Part shown: positions 20,850 to 31,130 of the stretch, one piece after another
Layout of the letters: every line of letters begins with the position of its first letter
Numbering within the stretch: position 1 is the first letter of the stretch
NCBI GenBank assembly: GCA_037043455.1
Contig: JAWPHD010002629.1
Location: 184,263-248,262, forward strand
Source of the DNA: Cyrtodaria siliqua
Lineage: Eukaryota > Mollusca > Bivalvia > Adapedonta > Hiatellidae
Length of the DNA stretch: 64,000 bases
Direction: 5' to 3'
Translations under genes and position numbers: made by a program
The notes under the pieces: model-generated
Databases searched by the model: none
What the model was told of the DNA's origin: nothing
The model's input: only the letters and a program-made list of their open reading frames with translations

Positions 20850-22415
20850 GAGGCCCAAGAGGGCCTGTGAACGCTCTACTGGCTGTTATACCATTGATGA
20901 ATCGAGTCGTACTACATGGAGTCTAGAGTGAACACAAGGTTTTTCAAGTATTTGACCTAGTGACCTAGTTTTTGACCCCATGGGACCCATTTTCGAACTT
21001 GACCAAAATATAATTAAGACAACATTTCGACAAAGTTTCATCAAGATCGGGTCAGAAATATGGCCTCTAGAGTGTACTAGTGACCTAGTTTTTGACCCTG
21101 TGTGACCCATTTTCGAACTTTAGCAAGCTATAATTGAGACAAATATTCTGACAAAATTGCATCAAGATCGGGTCAAAAATATGGCCTCTAGAGTGTACAC
21201 ACGGTTTTTCCAAAGTTTGACCTAGTGACCTAGTTTTTAACACCATGTGACCCATTTTTGAACTTGACCAAGATATAATTAAGACAAACATTTTGACAAA
21301 GAGTGTACACAAGGTTTTTCCAATATTTGACCTAGTGACCTAGTTTTTAACCCCATGTGACCCATTTTCAAACTTGACCAAGATATAATTAAGACAAACA
21401 TTCTGACAAAGTTGCATCAAGCTCGGGTCAAAAATATGGCCTCTAGAGTGTACACAAGGTTTTTCCAATATTTGACCTAGTGACCTAGTTTTTAACCCCA
21501 TGTGACCCATTTTCAAACTTGACCAAGATATAATTAAGACAAACATTCAGACAAAGTTGCATCAAGCTCGGGTCAAAAATATGGCCTCTAGAGTGTACAC
21601 AAGGTTTTTCCAATATTTGACCAAGTGACCTAGTTTTTAACTTCATGTGACCCATTTCCGAACTTGATCAAGATATAATTAAGATAAACAATTTGACAAA
21701 ATTTCATCAAGATTGGGTAACAAATATGACCTCTAGAGTGTACACAAGTTTGTTCAAGTATTTGACCTAGTGACCTAGTTTTTGACCCCACATGACCCAT
21801 TTTTGAACTTGACCGAGATTTCATTGAGACAAACATTCTGACAATGTTTCATCAAGATCGGGTCAAAAATATGGCCTCTAGAGTGTACACACGGTTTTTC
21901 CAAAGTTTGACCTAGTGACCTAGTTTTTAACACCATGTGACCCATTTTTGAACTTGACCAAGATATAATTAAGACAAACATTTTGACAAAGTTTCATCAA
22001 GATTGGATCAGAAATACGTCTTCTAGAGTGTACACAAGGTTTTTCAAGTATTTGACCTAGTGACCTAGTTTTTAATCCCATGTGACCCATTTTCAAACTT
22101 GACCAAGATATAATTAAGACAAACATTCTGACAAAGTTGCATCAAGCTCGGTTCAAAAATATGGCCTTTAGAGTGTACACAAGGTTTTTCCAATATTTGA
22201 CCTAGTGACCTAGTTTTTGACCCCACATGACCCATTTTCGAACTTGACCGAGATTTCATTGAGACAAACATTCTGACAAAGTTTCATGATGATTGCGTCA
22301 GAAATGTGGCCTCTAGAGTGAACACAAGCAAAAGTTAACGGACGGACGACGGACGACGGAAGACGGACAACACACCATCCCATAAGCTCTGCTGGCCCTT
22401 GGCCAGTAGAGCTAA
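20850..22415 (+). mobile_element. Tandem-unit element (145-bp units) with ACGG tail and hairpin-CTAA end
   Basis: The 5' part holds AGGCCCAAGAGGGCCT and GCTCTACTGGC. About ten copies of a 145-bp unit follow, with the landmarks TTGACCTAGTGACCTAGTTT, GACCCATTTTCGAACTTGAC, GACAAACATTCTGACAAAG and ATATGGCCTCTAGAGTG. The 3' part is an ACGG-rich tract (22338-22367), a hairpin CTCTGCTGGCC-CTT-GGCCAGTAGAG (22387-22411) and CTAA (22412-22415). Regular 145-bp open frames on the minus strand are a by-product of the periodicity. The design is that of bivalve pearl/CvA-like non-autonomous elements. Confidence 0.8.
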
Positions 22416-22457
22416 TAATTGCTGATTAAATGAATTTTGATGTTTGGTATAATAAAA

Positions 22458-22600
22458 TAAATATCACATCCCATGGAGGGTGATAGAACATATTGTCAAC
22501 CCTCGATGTGGTAATGTCCACCTCGGCTAAAGCCTCGGTGGACATTACCAATCTCGGGTTGACAATATGTTCTATCACCCTCCATGGGATGTGATATTTA
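22458..22600. repeat. 143-bp near-perfect palindrome (foldback)
   Basis: The outer arms TAAATATCACATCCCATGGA and TCCATGGGATGTGATATTTA are perfect reverse complements. Pairing continues through GGGTGATAGAACATATTGTC and GGTAATGTCCACC to a loop around CTCGGCTAAAGCCTCGG. The arms are about 65 bp. No target duplication was identified. Confidence 0.9.
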
Positions 22601-22639
22601 TATAATATTACCTGAGGCCCACTTCTGATCCGAGTTTGA

Positions 22640-22960
22640 TCCCACCCCACCAACACCTGTCTGATTTTGTTTGTCTTTTTTTTCCTGACCGGTTACTATC
22701 GCCGTATCGGTATATTGCCATGATGGTTAGCCTACTTGCCTTTTACAAGGGATGGGGTAGGGGGAACCCATCAACTATCACGTTTCACACTATTTATGGG
22801 TTATGTCCCCTTTTGTGGAATTCCATCGAAAGTGCATTAACAAAAGAATTAGAACTCAAAAAATCCTGAATATGTTTTCATGTAACTTGCAGTGTAATAT
22901 GTTTTCACCTTTATCTATACTGTGCTATACTTGAATAATAAATACTTACTTGATAAGTTC
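22640..22960 (+). repeat. Possible LINE 3' end remnant
   Basis: A frame ending FHTIYGLCPLLWNSIESALT and a stop at 22867-22869 is followed by an AT-rich tail with AATAATAAATACTTACTTG, like the TTAC-tailed LINE at 54537. The protein match (a P-x-x-WNS block) is short, so this is tentative. Confidence 0.35.
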
Positions 22961-23207
22961 ATAAACGTGTGTATTGATCCATACTCAGCTTAAGTCATAC
23001 TCAAGATCATTTGTGTATCGACTAATTCGCGTATTTATCAAGTATGCATTTATAATTCAAGGGTAGCACAGCCTAGAAAAATGTGTAAACATATACTGAA
23101 AGGGTCATGCAAAACTATTCAAGATTATTTGAGTTTTAATTTTTATCTTTTTCAAATGCAACCTCAATGGGATTACACAAAAGGGGACATAATACAAGTT
23201 CACCAAC

Positions 23208-23511
23208 CTTCGCTGTTTAGGAAGCACGCCTTTATGTTCTTCTCACACAATGACTGGACCTGATCCTGCATGAATAAACTCAGGGGACTCACAACAATAA
23301 CAATCCCATCTGCATCGGAAGCATTTTTCTTCAGCAACCATGGCAGCAGCTGGAATGTAACATTCTACCCATACCCGGTTGGTAAAACTGCTATGCAATC
23401 ATTGCCAGAATAAAATATTTTCAATGTTTCTAGCTGTTGTCTCTTCAATTCAAAAGTAATATGAAGAATCTCCTTTGCAATCTCGAGAGATGATTCAAAA
23501 AAATTCGCCAT
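23208..23511 (-). pseudogene. RecQ-like exon 1: start codon and broken Walker A
   Basis: An ATG at 23511-23509 (GCAAAAAAATGGCG) opens MANFFESSLEIAKEILHITF and then LKRQQLETLKIF. The ATP-binding loop reads CIAVLPTGYG, then a TAG stop where the catalytic lysine belongs, then NVTFQLLPWLL, so even the usual Ser/Thr after the lysine is Asn. Downstream IVIVVSPLSLFMQDQV is the intact motif Ia region. The exon ends at a GAAG/GTTGGT donor after CFLNSE, in phase 1. Confidence 0.85.
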
Positions 23512-23819
23512 TTTTTTGCGATACGGTTCAACCGTTTTGGTACCAAAACGTCATGAACGTAATGCTCCAACAACTACATTTTATTTAAAATTAGTATAAT
23601 TTGGACAATTCTAACGCTAAAATATAAAGAAATTGATCAAATCACTCACAAATGTGCAATATTGTCATGAATACAACATTATAAAGACCTATAAAGAAGA
23701 GCACTATTTTGCGGAGAACTACAATCGAAAACCGAACCAAATTCAACATTATGACAAAAACCATTGAGCGGCACCCAATAATTTCCGAATCACATTTACC
23801 GAGTACGGAAATTGGCGAA

Positions 23820-25231
23820 GAGTTCCGATCGCCATGGGAACCTGTGAAGTTTTATGAAAATAATACCAACACTTTCAAAGAAGTAGCCGCCACTCGATTT
23901 TCCTATATCACTCTATGTAAACTAAGAGCCATGTTTGACATAGAATCAAAATGAATTTTGTTTAGGACCAGCTACGTCATGCCAGTCATTTTAATAAAGG
24001 TTCCAAATGTGTTTTGAGAAGTAGTTGACTCAAACGTGTATTTAAGCTGTGGCAACCTTCTTGAATTTCCGGCCAACCTGAATTGTACTTGGGACTAACT
24101 AACCAACAAGACCAACATTCCTGTAAAGTTTTATGGAAGTCATTTTGGTAAAGGTACCAAACCGATACCACTGATGGTTTTGGAGAAGTAGTCGCCATAA
24201 AATTGTATTTAAAATCTATTTTTAGCCATGGCAGCCATCTTGAATTTAAGGCCAACCTGATTTTTACTTAGCACCAACTAGACATCAAGAGCAACATTCC
24301 TATATTCCTAAATATCATGATTTATTATGCAATTACCTATACAACATTATAATTTCATTCAATTTTATCCTAGTCTAAAGAATATATCTTTTTCCGGCTT
24401 ATAAAAAATGTCATAATGGAATGTACTTTCTTTGCATTTGGACCAGTCCATTTATAGTACAACGGGGTGTTTCGGTCAAATGACTGATGAGCACCCAGAC
24501 AATGTAAACCATGATCTGCCTGCAAGATGGCGTGCTAAACATTTTGGTAAAGGTTCCAATATGTCTATGTAAACAAAGATGGCCGCCAGCGGCCATGTAT
24601 GACATGGAATCAAAATGAACTTTGGTTAGGACCAAGTACATGTCGCACCAGTCATTTTGGTAAGGGTTCCATTTCAATATCACTTAGTTTTTGAGAAGTA
24701 GTCGCCACAAAGTCGCAATTTTAAAATCTATTTTAGCAGTGGCGGACATCTTGAATTTCCTACCGACCTGAATTAAAGCTAGGATCAACTAGACATCAAG
24801 AGCAACATTCCTGTCAAGTTTTATGAAATTCCATTAAGTAGTTTCAGAGGAGTAGTCGCCACAAGTTTTTCCTATATAACTATGTAAACAAAGATGGCCG
24901 CTGGCAGCCATATTTGACATCGAATCTAAATGAATCTTTGTTAGGACAAAGCCATGTCGCACCAGTCATTTCTGTAAAGGTTCCAAATCAATATCACTTA
25001 TGGTTTTTGAGAAGTAGTCGCCACAAAATCGCATTTTAAAATCTATTTTTAGCCGTGGCGGCCATTTTGAATTCCGGCCGACCTGATTTTTTGCTAGGAT
25101 CAACTAGACATCAAGAGCAACATTCTTGTCAAGTTTCATGAAATTACATCCAGTAGTTTCACAGTAGTCGTCAACATGTTTTCTTATATAATGCTATGCG
25201 GCTGGCGGCCATGTTTGACATCCAATCAAGT
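23820..25231 (+). mobile_element. 300-bp-unit element, left portion
   Basis: Diverged units of the family at 3790-5716 recur here (AGTAGTCGCCACAAA, AAAGATGGCCGCTGGCAGCC, CAACTAGACATCAAGAGCAA). The copy is cut at 25231 inside a unit by the composite element that follows, and the missing continuation reappears at 28256. A short unrelated stretch lies at about 24300-24420. Confidence 0.7.
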
Positions 25232-28200
25232 TGACAGTACCCTATTGCAAAAACCGGTCTGATTGGCGGAAAAAGTATAAACCCCAATGCCTAATTCATA
25301 CATAAGCCTTATTTTGATTGGATGATAGACTAGGTGGGAAATTCAATTAGGTAAACTTGAATTTGCTATTTATTTCTGATTATTATTTAACATAGCTTTC
25401 GTTTGTATGATTCAGCTCTATGATATAGCAGAATAAAAAGGAAAGAGGGCGATTTAAATAATTTTATTTGGGGATCCCCCTCAAATTGTAGGGTCATGTC
25501 CTTCGGACATCTAGAAGTGGCACTAAAAATAGGTCAACCCCTAACACGAAGTTCCTGTTTACATGCATCTAAGCTTTATCTGTGTAACAGGGTAAGCAAC
25601 AGTAAGCCTGGGGGTTTTGTTTGCATGTCAGATGGGAAAACATTAAACAGTAAGTCTATGGAAAATGCAATAGTGGTCTATGACCTAAAGGAAGATTTTT
25701 ATGTTTTTTCTTAATATTGCTATTACTGGTCCAGTCAGCTTGGAATTTTCTGTGAATACTTAAAACTGACAGTGAACACAATAAATGATGTTAACATTTT
25801 GAAATTCAAAACAGAATAGGATTTTGAGCATTGAAATAACAATATGTGTGATTTTGGGTGAAATCTGTGGGGTGGCTATAATTTTCAGCATCCCTGGAGC
25901 AACTCGAGTGTCATCTCTAGTGTCTATAAGTGGAATATTGTCAATAGGTAATGTATCAGAAGATTTGCTGACAATTAATATGTTTTATGTTTTAAGGTAC
26001 CGTATAAGGCTAAAATCTGAAAAGGCCTCTTTTCTTAAATTTTGACGACACGAATAAAAAAATGTCCTCCTTTGTACCGAAAGCCTCAGAATGTTTACAT
26101 TTTGTATGGGATGGTTTTATTTTTTCATTTTGAGGCTAAAACATAGAGATTTATAGAAAATAGCATTTATTTTGTATTGTTTCCTAAAAGATATGCTTAC
26201 ACGTCCAGTTTTCTTCATTAATCCACTTATAATCATCCTGCAATGGCATAACACTGCAATATCTCACATGTATTGGTCTTATTATTAGAGATACTGGGGT
26301 ATTGAATTGCATTATATATCATTTTAGTCTTAACAATAAAATAACCTTGCATTTTCCTGGACTTGAAATCTCTGGGTAGTTGATAAATGGCTATAAAAGT
26401 GTTGGGTAGGCTTATTCTTTGAGCCACAACTTCTATTTTGTCTGTGTTTTCTTGCATATTTTGGTTAAAATGTAGCATTGAATGACTATTTTTAATGAAA
26501 ATAGTCTCAGTAGTACATTTAGGGTATAATTTGTTCATAAGAAATATTGGAATTTGAGAATATGCATTTTTCTTCATAAAAAATGAACATTTTCATGCAT
26601 GAGTGATTTTGAAGTCAGAACTCCAAACTATTTTCTTTTTTGGTTTGTCACACAAAAGACCATGTCTGGTAACTTTATTTGATCAAAATATATTGAACGG
26701 TTGAATTATTATGACACTTTTTCTGTTTGGTAAAACGCGTCTAAAAATCCTGGGTATATAAAGGGTATAGGGCGGTTTGAATGCATCTATTTAACCGGAA
26801 AGACTAAAGATGTTAGCGAAAGCTTCTTGTCAATTCATTCGGTCCATCTTACTGGTCAGTTTGATATGTTCGATAAATATTTTGAAGACATGTCGCGTCT
26901 CCTTTAGGTGACAGTACCCTATTGCAAAAACTGGTCTGATAGGCGGAAAAGTATATGGAAACCCCAATGCCTAATTCATACATAAGCCTTATTTTGAAAT
27001 TTGTTATTTATTTCTGATTATTATTTAACATAGCTTTCATTTGTATGATTCAGCTCTATGATATAGCAGAATAAAAAGAAAAGAGGGTGATTTAAGGAGG
27101 TTGGCTGGGAAAGGACGTAGTGATGAGATTTTTTTTTAATTCATATTTAAAGCTTCTTTGGTATAATTTAGATTCAAAATTATCAAAAAAAGGCTAGGTC
27201 ACCACACTTTTTTTCCCACTAGACGTCATTGAAGAAGGCACATATTTCTTACTTCAAAATTTCACTAAAAAGAGGTAAAATATAGTCATTGAACATTTTC
27301 ACAATTGTTTTCATAACATTAAGTTTATTGAAAAACAACAATTAATTTTCGATTGCATATATACATATCTTTCAAATCATACAACAATAATTGTAATCCT
27401 CATTCGTCTTTTTACTTTAAAAAGCAAATGTATATGGACCGTACCCCACCCACTTTTGTTTTTACCGAAAAATTAATTCAAGATAAAAAATTATGTTCTA
27501 ATGATCAACTTTCTTTAAAACTTGTATATGTCAAGGTCCTATGACATTTCTTTCAAAACAAGTAAAAAAATATATATGTCACCAGGCTTCTAATGAATTT
27601 TTATTAAAAATTCTTTAAATTACACCCATTTTGGAGTTATTTTAACATTTTCAATATAAAATACTGTACACACAATATTGACATGGAGATCGAAAATAAA
27701 ATTAGCTCAGTATCTACTTTTATATATATATTCCACTACTGAAAAACAAAAATCTGATTTATTCTATAGCAAAAGGATAAATTCTACTCAGAGCTACCCA
27801 TACCCCCTGTTTTGCTGACAACAAAAAATGATCACAAATGACGGAAAAAATATGAAAAAAAAAATTTGTTTCAAATTTGGTATGTTACCATCTTTAAATC
27901 CTACATTATATCCATATCTACTAGAATGGTAAAAATGAAACAATTCTGTTGTGAAATAAAACTATGATTTAAAAAATAAAATATTTAGACTTGAAGATGT
28001 CAAAACTTGACCAGCCAACATCCTTAAATAGATTTATTTGGGGATTCCCTCAAATTGTAGGGTCATGTCCTTTGGACATCTAGAAGTGGCACTAAAAATA
28101 GGTCAACCCCTAACACGAAGTTCCTGTTTACATGCATCTAAGCTTCATCTGTGTAACAGGGTAAGCAACAGTAAGCCTGGGGTTTTTGTTTGCATGTCAG

Positions 28201-28255
28201 ATGGGAAAACATTAAACAGTAAGTCTATGGGAAATGCAATAGTGGTCTATGACCT
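25232..28255. mobile_element. Composite with long terminal direct repeats (LTR-like), non-coding interior
   Basis: The sequence from TGACAGTACCCTATTGCAAA to GTGGTCTATGACCT occurs twice, at 25232-25686 and 26909-28255, very similar apart from a short deletion and a 928-bp insertion in the second copy. About 1.2 kb of non-coding sequence lies between. The interrupted 300-bp-unit repeat resumes exactly beyond the second copy, so the whole composite behaves as one insertion, with TCAA as a possible target duplication. It looks like a TRIM-type or solo non-autonomous LTR element, but no primer-binding site or polypurine tract is evident. A tandem duplication is the alternative. Confidence 0.55.
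27096..28023. mobile_element. 928-bp TTAA-flanked DNA element inside the right terminal repeat
   Basis: The ends are TTAA-GGAGGTTGGCTGG and CCAGCCAACATCC-TTAA, inverted repeats with one mismatch in 13. The undisturbed left copy of the repeat (near 25455) has a single TTAA at the matching place, which is direct evidence for target duplication. No transposase frame is present. Consistent with a non-autonomous piggyBac-like element. Confidence 0.85.
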
Positions 28256-29488
28256 CAAAATGAACTTTGGTTAGGACCAACTACATGTCGTCCCAGTCAT
28301 TTTGGTAAATGTTCCAAATCAATATCACTTATGGTTTTTGGGAAGTAGTTGCCACAAAATCGCATTTTTAAAATCTGTTTTTAGCCGTGGCGGCCATCCT
28401 GAATTTCCGACCAACCTGAATTTTTGCTAGGATCAACTAGACACCAAGAGCAACATTCCTGTGAAGTTTCATGAAAATCTGTCAAGTAGTTTCGGAGGAG
28501 TAGTCGCCAAAAGTTTTTCCTATATAACTCTATGTAAACAAATTTGACCGCTGGCTGCCGTTTGACATTGAATCAAAATGAATCTTGGTTAGGAAAAAGA
28601 ACATGTCGCACCAGTCATTTTGGTAACGGTTCCAATTCAGTAGCAATTATGGTTTTTGAGAAGTAGTCACCAGTCACATTTTTAAAATTTATTTTTAGCA
28701 GTAGCGGCCATCTTGAATTTCATACCAACCTGATTTTTTGCAAGGATCAACTAGACATCAAGAGCAACATTCCTGTCAAGGTTCATGAAATTCCATGAAG
28801 TAGTTTCAGAGGAGTAGTCGCTACGTGTTTCCTATATATCTCTATGGAAACAAAGATGGCTGCTGGCAGCCATGTTTGACATTCAATCAAAATGAAGTTT
28901 GGTTAGATGGCTACTGGCAGCCAAGTTTGACATCCAGTCAAAATGAACTTTGGTTAGGACCATGTCGTGCCAGTCAGTTTGGTAACGGTTCCAAATCAAT
29001 ATCACTTATGGTTTTTGAGAAGTAGTCGCCACAAAATCGCATTTTTAGCCGTGGCGGCCATCTTGAATTTCTGGTCGACCTGAATTTTTAGTTTAAACTT
29101 ATTTATTTTAAATCGATTGTAACGAAAGCTATATGAACTTATTTGAATCACTCTCGATGTCTTCCTGGGTAGAACCAGTACTAAGCAATGCAGATAAAGT
29201 GTCTTGCTCAGAGACACAACGCATATGGCAATGGCGGGAATAGAACCCACGACTTTTGGATCATGGGTTCAAAAGTCGTGGGTACCACTGGTAGTGCAAA
29301 ACGCACTACCACTAGACCACAGCGCTCCACATCTTTGTTAGGATCAACTAGACATCAAGGTCAACATTCCAGTGAAGTTTCATGAAAATCTGTCAAGTAG
29401 TTTCAGAGGAGTAGTCGCCACAAAAAAAGTTTACGTACAGACAGACGGACGGACGACGAATCTGCTGATCTTTGATCAGTCGTGCTAA
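28256..29488 (+). mobile_element. 300-bp-unit element, right portion with ACGG tail and hairpin-CTAA end
   Basis: Units continue from CAAAATGAACTTTGGTTAGG to the end, broken once by a SINE at 29090-29327. The terminus holds GACAGACGGACGGACGACG, the hairpin CTGATC-TTT-GATCAG (29465-29479), five bases and CTAA (29485-29488), the same layout as the copy ending at 5716. Confidence 0.75.
29090..29327 (-). mobile_element. tRNA-derived SINE with rearranged head
   Basis: This is the reverse complement of the SINE family at 9385 (AGTTTAAACTTATTTATTTT, TCCTGGGTAGAACCAGTACT, AGTGTCTTGCTCAGAGACAC). In the tRNA-like head an extra segment of about 33 bases has been inserted that is an inverted copy of the adjoining sequence on both sides. 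It makes two hairpins, at 29246-29282 (CCCACGACTTTTG/CAAAAGTCGTGGG) and 29284-29320 (CACTGGTAGTGC/GCACTACCACTAG). No clear target duplication was found. Confidence 0.8.
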
Positions 29489-29489
29489 A

Positions 29490-29870
29490 CATAGGCCAGC
29501 CAAAAATTCAAGATGGCTACCACAGCTAAAAATAAATTTTACGCAATGTAAGTTTGTGGCGACTACTTCTCAAATTGCTTTGGAACCTTTACTAAAATGA
29601 CTAGCATGACATGTAGTTGGTCCTACACAAAATTCATTTCGATTCGATGTCAAACATGGCTGGTGGCCATCTTAGTGTACAGAGTTATATAGGAAAAGCT
29701 TGTTGCGATTACTCTGACAATACTTGGATTTTCATATCACTTACAGGAATGTTGCTCTTGAAGTCTAGTTGGTCTTAAGTAAATATTAGGTTGGCCAGAA
29801 ATTCAAAATGGCTGCCACAGATAAAAAATACATTTTTAAAAAAACAAGTTCATGGCGACTTCTAAAATAA
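29490..29870 (-). repeat. 300-bp-unit element, inverted partial copy
   Basis: Immediately after the CTAA end the family appears again in reverse orientation (CCAAAAATTCAAGATGGCTA, AGTTTGTGGCGACTACTTCT, GTTGCTCTTGAAGTCTAGTT). It carries a little over one unit and no terminal structures. Confidence 0.65.
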
Positions 29871-31130
29871 AGAAAAGGTTTTAACCAACTATCTCAAACA
29901 ATAACATGCCACTTTCTTCAACCCTTACTCATGAACTTCAGGAGTGAGAATTCTGCGGCCTCTTGCTCAGTGGATAAGAACGCCTCGGCTTGAGAGATCT
30001 ATAACATATAACAAGAATCACTTCGCCATTAACAATCATAAAAATTCAGACTATCTTTAATCTTAACTATAGGAACAGCTCAAAACCATTTGCTTACTAA
30101 TGTTTTTGCCATTCAGTATGCAGTACTTGATTATCGTTCCCAACACCAATACTGCCACGTGTACCAATACTGCCACGTGTACCAATACATTAGTTCTCGC
30201 CGCAGAGTTGTGTTATTACCAAGAGCGAGTAATCTATCTTGGCCTTACTAACATGTCCTTTATACCCAATTTATACACCAAGCATTATTCCAGCTGTCAA
30301 GTGTGTTTACGGAATGGTCTGGTAAGCTTGACTCAATAAAATCCATGGACTCCATCTATGAACCTTCCCCTATATACCCGTAGCACATGTACTAAAATGT
30401 GTATTACCAGGAGCCTGTTATATATCTTGGTTAGGCTATTTCTATATACTCGATGTGTGAACTCATTGTCCTGATTTTTCCTATGTATGTGCATGTAACA
30501 TTAACTTGACTTTATGTTCCTTTTAGTAAGTCACATTTTACGACCATGCAAGGGCTGGGCAGAATTTGAACCAGGAATTGCCTCTGTCTGAATAAGCCGA
30601 GATTTTTTATGAATAAAGCGAAACACAAAACTTTTCTGCCAAATATAACAATTTATTCTCCTTGAATTAATAAACAAACATTGACAATGTAAGTGCAATG
30701 CAAGTCGGTTCAAGGGCTAAAACTTTTTACATAGATTGCAGGAATTATTTACAAAGATGCACTTGAATTCACCATGTTCACGGTACATAACAAATAAAAC
30801 ATAACAATTATTGATGAAGCAACATGTGAATAAAAATACATTTATAAGTACGTGAAATGCGCTATGGAAGAAAATACAATGTTGCCCAAACTGATTATAC
30901 CTTTTAAGTTATCCGTTGTTTTTCATATGAAAAGTTGTATCAGGTTTATACCCTGAAATCAGTATATAAAAGGCGCTATGATAGATATACTACAGTCCGT
31001 TAAATTCTCGTATAGCAGGATAAGAGGCTCTTTGCTATTCTTTATATTAAACTGATAATACTACATGGTGAGAAGCATTATGACGTACACTTTTGTGTTA
31101 CATTCTAAGTAGCAGGGTCAAGTGTACTAA
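29871..31130. other. Gene-free stretch
   Basis: No exon is supported. ACTGCCACGTGTACCAATA is repeated twice at about 30151-30188. A weak tRNA-like fragment (CTCAGTGGATAAGAACGCC) lies near 29964-29985. Confidence 0.4.

Larger units (their letters stand above)
15334..23511 (-). pseudogene. RecQ-like DNA helicase pseudogene (four exon remnants)
   Basis: Four minus-strand segments in colinear order match a RecQ-family DEAH helicase: the N-terminal Walker A exon (23208-23511), a motif Ib exon (19346-19545), a motif III exon (17752-17944) and a helicase C-terminal exon (15334-15850). Splice phases agree between the first two. RecQ helicases unwind DNA with ATP, and molluscs carry many RecQ-like copies. 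This copy is dead: the Walker A lysine codon is a TAG stop, the second exon ends in stops without a donor, the exon with the DEAH box was not found, and the C-terminal exon has a frameshift or deletion. MITEs sit in the gaps. It is probably a decayed member of an expanded, perhaps mobile, helicase family. Confidence 0.8.

Noticed and set aside
20886..22271. Series of about 68-codon minus-strand frames spaced 145 bp apart
   Set aside because: They reflect the 145-bp repeat unit and show no protein homology.
25232..28255. Complete LTR retrotransposon
   Set aside because: No gag or pol coding, no primer-binding site next to the left repeat and no polypurine tract before the right repeat; only the direct-repeat layout is LTR-like.
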